10,087 nt of DNA from Marinosulfonomonas sp. GTDB taxonomy: Bacteria > Pseudomonadota > Alphaproteobacteria > Rhodobacterales > Rhodobacteraceae. Positions within the stretch are counted from its first letter, which is position 1, and the number at the start of each line of letters is the position of its first letter. The position numbers and the translations under genes were made by a program. Below the pieces are notes generated by a model. It saw nothing but the letters and a program-made list of their open reading frames with translations, was not told the origin of the DNA and made no database searches. Positions 8,135 through 10,087 of the stretch are shown one piece after another. The DNA lies in NCBI GenBank assembly GCA_015494385.1, contig WGBJ01000258.1, positions 1 through 10,087 of the forward strand, written 5' to 3'.

Positions 8135-9430
8135 ATGGGCAAAGTCAAAAAGCTGAAAAAGAAGATCAAGAAGCTGAAAAAGCAGTTGAAACAGGGGCAT
8201 AGCCATGCCTCTGTTTCGCCGCTTGCCCCCAAGGGCGGCTTTCCTGATCTTCCTGTCATTGATGGCGTCGAATTCGCCGCGATCGAGGCAGGCGTGCGTT
8301 ACAGAGGGCGCCCCGACGTAATGCTGGCACGGCTTTGCCCCGGAACCGCCATTGCCGGCGTATTCACCAAATCCGCCACCCGTGCGGCCCCTGTGCTGGA
8401 TTGCCAGGCCAAAATTGGTGGCGATCCTGCTGCCGGTGCCGCGATCGTGGTGAATTCCGGCAATGCCAACGCTTTCACCGGCCAGAACGGGCTAAACGCT
8501 GTGGCCAATATCACCGCCGCCGTGGCCGATATGCTGGACGTGCCGCAAACCCGCGTGTTTTCCGCATCAACCGGCGTGATCGGCGAAGCCCTGCCGTTCG
8601 AGCGGATCACCGCCAAGCTGGCCGATTTGAAAACCGGCCTGTCGCCTGACCGTATCCATGATGCCGCCGCCGCGATTATGACAACCGATACCTTTGCCAA
8701 AGGGGCCAGCGCGGTTGTGCATACCGATAGCGGAGACATCCACATCGCCGGTATTGCCAAAGGGTCTGGCATGATCGCCCCCGATATGGCGACGATGCTG
8801 GTTTACATCTTTACCGATGCCAAAATTGCCCAGCCGCTGTTGCAGGACATGCTGGCCACACTGACCGGTAAGACCTTCAACTGCATCACGGTGGATAGCG
8901 ATACATCGACCTCGGACAGCCTGCTTTTGGCCGCCACCGGTCAATCCAGCGCCCGCGAAGTCACCGACATGAATGGCCCCTTTTTCGATGCGCTGCACGA
9001 CGTGATGCGCGATCTTTCGCATCTGGTGGTCAAGGACGGCGAAGGCGCGACCAAATTTGTCGAGGTCCGCATCACCGGTGCCGATAGTGACAGTGATGCG
9101 CATCGTGTGGGCATGGCCATCGCCAATTCCCCGTTGGTCAAAACCGCCATCGCTGGCGAGGATCCCAATTGGGGCCGCGTGGTGATGGCTGTTGGGAAAT
9201 CCGGCGCCAAGGCCGACCGTGACCGCCTGTCAATTTCCTTTGGGGATGTGCTTGTGGCCGAAAACGGCCGGGTATCGCCGGAGTATTCCGAAGCGGATGC
9301 CGCCAAACACATGAAAGGCGATGAATTGCTGATTTCTGTCGATCTGGGAATCGGCACAGGCTCGGCCACCGTCTGGACCTGTGATCTGACCCACGGCTAT
9401 ATCGAGATCAACGCGGATTATCGCTCGTGA
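8135..9430 (+). CDS. argJ: Glutamate N-acetyltransferase / amino-acid acetyltransferase ArgJ
   Basis: ArgJ moves the acetyl group from N-acetylornithine to glutamate in the cyclic arginine pathway; some members also use acetyl-CoA, which cannot be told from this sequence. The 431-residue precursor has the self-cleavage motif KGSGMIAPDMATML (209-222). T220 (codon at 8792-8794) is the nucleophile and becomes the first residue of the beta chain. Other family marks are SPLAPKGGFPDLPVIDGVEF (28-47), VNSGNANAFTG (106-116), STGVIG (145-150) and the ending INADYRS. Unusually, residues 2-20 form a lysine-rich helix (GKVKKLKKKIKKLKKQLKQ) before the normal beginning of the family. The ATG at 8135 is preferred over the TTG directly before it; AGG lies 9 bases upstream and the preceding stop is 12 bases away. 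The last four bases overlap the mutT start. Confidence 0.96.
   Translation: MGKVKKLKKKIKKLKKQLKQGHSHASVSPLAPKGGFPDLPVIDGVEFAAIEAGVRYRGRPDVMLARLCPGTAIAGVFTKSATRAAPVLDCQAKIGGDPAAGAAIVVNSGNANAFTGQNGLNAVANITAAVADMLDVPQTRVFSASTGVIGEALPFERITAKLADLKTGLSPDRIHDAAAAIMTTDTFAKGASAVVHTDSGDIHIAGIAKGSGMIAPDMATMLVYIFTDAKIAQPLLQDMLATLTGKTFNCITVDSDTSTSDSLLLAATGQSSAREVTDMNGPFFDALHDVMRDLSHLVVKDGEGATKFVEVRITGADSDSDAHRVGMAIANSPLVKTAIAGEDPNWGRVVMAVGKSGAKADRDRLSISFGDVLVAENGRVSPEYSEADAAKHMKGDELLISVDLGIGTGSATVWTCDLTHGYIEINADYRS
8150..8182 (+). repeat. 21-base-period direct repeat coding for the ArgJ Lys/Leu heptads
   Basis: The 12-mer AAGCTGAAAAAG occurs at 8150-8161 and again at 8171-8182, offset by 21 bases, that is exactly seven codons. 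The encoded heptads are KLKKKIK and KLKKQLK (residues 6-19). With V4, L7, I11, L14 and L18 at alternating 3/4 spacing, they form a short coiled-coil pattern. Confidence 0.7.
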
Positions 9431-9825
9431 AAACGCTTCTGGTTTCTGCCGTTGCCCTGATCGACCGTGACGGGCGTATTCTGCTGGCCCAACGGCCCGA
9501 GGGGAAATCCATGGCTGGTCTGTGGGAATTTCCGGGGGGAAAAGTTGAGGCGGGGGAGACCCCCGAAGCCGCCCTGATTCGCGAATTGGACGAAGAACTG
9601 GGCATAAACACATGGTCCAGTTGTCTGGCCCCGCTGACTTTTGCCAGTCACAGTTATGATGACTTTCACCTGCTGATGCCGCTTTTTGCCTGCCGCAAAT
9701 GGGAAGGCACCCCTCAACCCAAAGAGGGACAAACCTTAAAATGGGTTAATGTCAAAGACTTGCGCAATTATCCCATGCCGCCCGCCGATGTGCCCCTTAT
9801 TCCGGTGCTGCGGGACTGGCTTTAG
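9427..9825 (+). CDS. mutT: MutT-type Nudix hydrolase (8-oxo-dGTP diphosphatase family)
   Basis: This 132-residue Nudix protein probably hydrolyses oxidised nucleoside triphosphates such as 8-oxo-dGTP in the cytoplasm, preventing mutagenic incorporation. The Nudix box GX5EX7REUXEEXGU is complete, from G38 through E44, R52, E53, E56 and E57 to G59-I60. The preceding AQRPEGKSMAGLWEFPGGK is typical of MutT and of the MutT-like domain of MutY. Length agrees with E. coli MutT (129). It starts with GTG at 9427-9429, sharing GTGA with the argJ stop codon, so translation is probably coupled. The substrate is inferred from overall resemblance; related Nudix enzymes can act on other nucleotides. No convincing terminator hairpin follows the TAG at 9823-9825. 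Confidence 0.92.
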   Translation: MKTLLVSAVALIDRDGRILLAQRPEGKSMAGLWEFPGGKVEAGETPEAALIRELDEELGINTWSSCLAPLTFASHSYDDFHLLMPLFACRKWEGTPQPKEGQTLKWVNVKDLRNYPMPPADVPLIPVLRDWL

Positions 9826-9895
9826 ATCCTCCATTTGCCGTTTCCATTTTAGGGACAATTTAACCAATTTACTGGTGACTTCACTTTTTCTCGTG

Positions 9896-9910
9896 TTAAG
9901 GTTGTCTTAA
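9896..9910 (+). promoter_or_regulatory. TTAA-N7-TTAA box, candidate CtrA binding site
   Basis: TTAAGGTTGTCTTAA matches the TTAA-N7-TTAA consensus of the alphaproteobacterial cell-cycle regulator CtrA and is also an inverted repeat (TTAAG-N5-CTTAA). It lies 29 bases before the 43-residue gene. If the -10 is CTTAAT (9906-9911), the box would overlap it, an arrangement more typical of repression. The rest of 9826-9939 shows no convincing -35 and no strong hairpin. No regulator gene is in the window, so CtrA control is inferred only. Confidence 0.4.
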
Positions 9911-9924
9911 TAGGGTCTTTGCCT

Positions 9925-9931
9925 GGGGAGG
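9925..9931 (+). promoter_or_regulatory. Strong ribosome binding site of the 43-residue gene
   Basis: GGGGAGG is a near-ideal Shine-Dalgarno. It lies 8 bases before the ATG at 9940 and only 3 bases before the ATG at 9935, so it selects the 9940 frame. Confidence 0.7.
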
Positions 9932-9939
9932 TAAATGAA

Positions 9940-10071
9940 ATGGTCAGAACAATCATTCTTGGAAGCTGTGTTTCTGTGCAGGGCATCTTTGTGCGCGTCT
10001 TGTCGAACGGCAAAATTGCCGTGCGTGTTGATAACAAGGTTTACGAAGGTAAGCCGGTAAACGCTGCCTAG
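9940..10071 (+). CDS. Small 43-residue protein of unknown function
   Basis: The frame starts at ATG 9940 and ends at TAG 10069-10071: MVRTIILGSCVSVQGIFVRV, then LSNGKIAVRVDNKVYEGKPV and NAA. The strong Shine-Dalgarno at proper distance argues that it is translated. The composition looks like real protein: alternating hydrophobic and polar residues, a G/N turn (SNGK) between two likely beta strands, and a repeated V-R-V pattern suggesting a small beta hairpin or barrel. It has a single Cys (C10) and no signal peptide or membrane segment. I believe similar tiny proteins occur in Roseobacter-group genomes but can name no function. The overlapping frame from ATG 9935 encodes a less plausible Cys/Arg-rich 42-residue peptide. 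A TTAA-N7-TTAA box lies just upstream. It may be monocistronic or the first gene of an operon beyond the window. Confidence 0.65.
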   Translation: MVRTIILGSCVSVQGIFVRVLSNGKIAVRVDNKVYEGKPVNAA

Positions 10072-10087
10072 AAACAAACAGTACCGA

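Noticed and set aside
7517..8206. A 229-codon minus-strand open frame with hydrophobic stretches.
   Set aside because: It is antisense to the parvulin gene and the first part of argJ. The Phe/Leu-rich runs come from the complement of Lys/Glu codons, not from a membrane protein.
9875..9884. Inverted repeat GTGA-CT-TCAC between mutT and the 43-residue gene.
   Set aside because: Arms of four bases are too short to distinguish from chance, and no T tract follows to make it a terminator.
9935..10063. Alternative 42-codon frame from the ATG at 9935 near the right end.
   Set aside because: The ribosome binding site is only 3 bases away, and the peptide is Cys/Arg-rich and unprotein-like, unlike the overlapping frame from 9940.

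Overview
This window looks like chromosomal core DNA of an alphaproteobacterium, most likely a Rhodobacterales (Roseobacter-group) member. The basis is moderately high GC, the style of the proteins, a PstS-like/OmpA fusion and a membrane-anchored protein of a kind I associate with that order, and the arrangement of secA divergent from a parvulin-argJ-mutT run. The assignment rests on recognition, not on a search. No RNA genes, CRISPR arrays, insertion sequences or phage genes were seen. No gene-free stretch exceeds about 190 bases.

Layout. Bases 1-998 hold the 3' part of dnaJ (+), closed by a strong hairpin terminator. radC (+) follows at 1062-1793; it ends at a TGA that appears to interrupt the normal C-terminus, because the same frame continues with a typical RadC tail to a TAA at 1818-1820. 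Facing it on the minus strand is a probable operon read from right to left: secA (7083-4396), a 316-residue membrane-anchored envelope protein of unknown function (4348-3398), and a 519-residue exported protein with a PstS-like substrate-binding domain and an OmpA-like peptidoglycan-binding domain (3381-1822). A 190-base divergent intergenic region (7084-7273) separates secA from a plus-strand operon: a periplasmic parvulin-type prolyl isomerase (7274-8122), argJ (8135-9430) and mutT (9427-9825). A 43-residue conserved-looking small protein (9940-10071) ends the window.

How the genes fit together. The centre is about protein export: SecA drives preproteins through SecYEG, the divergent parvulin is a signal-peptide-bearing foldase for exported proteins, and the two genes behind secA encode envelope proteins that are themselves probable export substrates. 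argJ (arginine biosynthesis) and mutT (nucleotide-pool sanitation) are housekeeping genes apparently co-transcribed with the foldase. dnaJ and radC are also housekeeping.

The points most worth a second look are the in-frame TGA near the end of radC, a perfect TTAA-N7-TTAA (CtrA-type) box before the 43-residue gene with a near-copy at the secA promoter, a 25-codon upstream ORF overlapping the secA start, and a heptad-repeated lysine-rich extension on ArgJ. I did not find a clearly novel multi-gene system.
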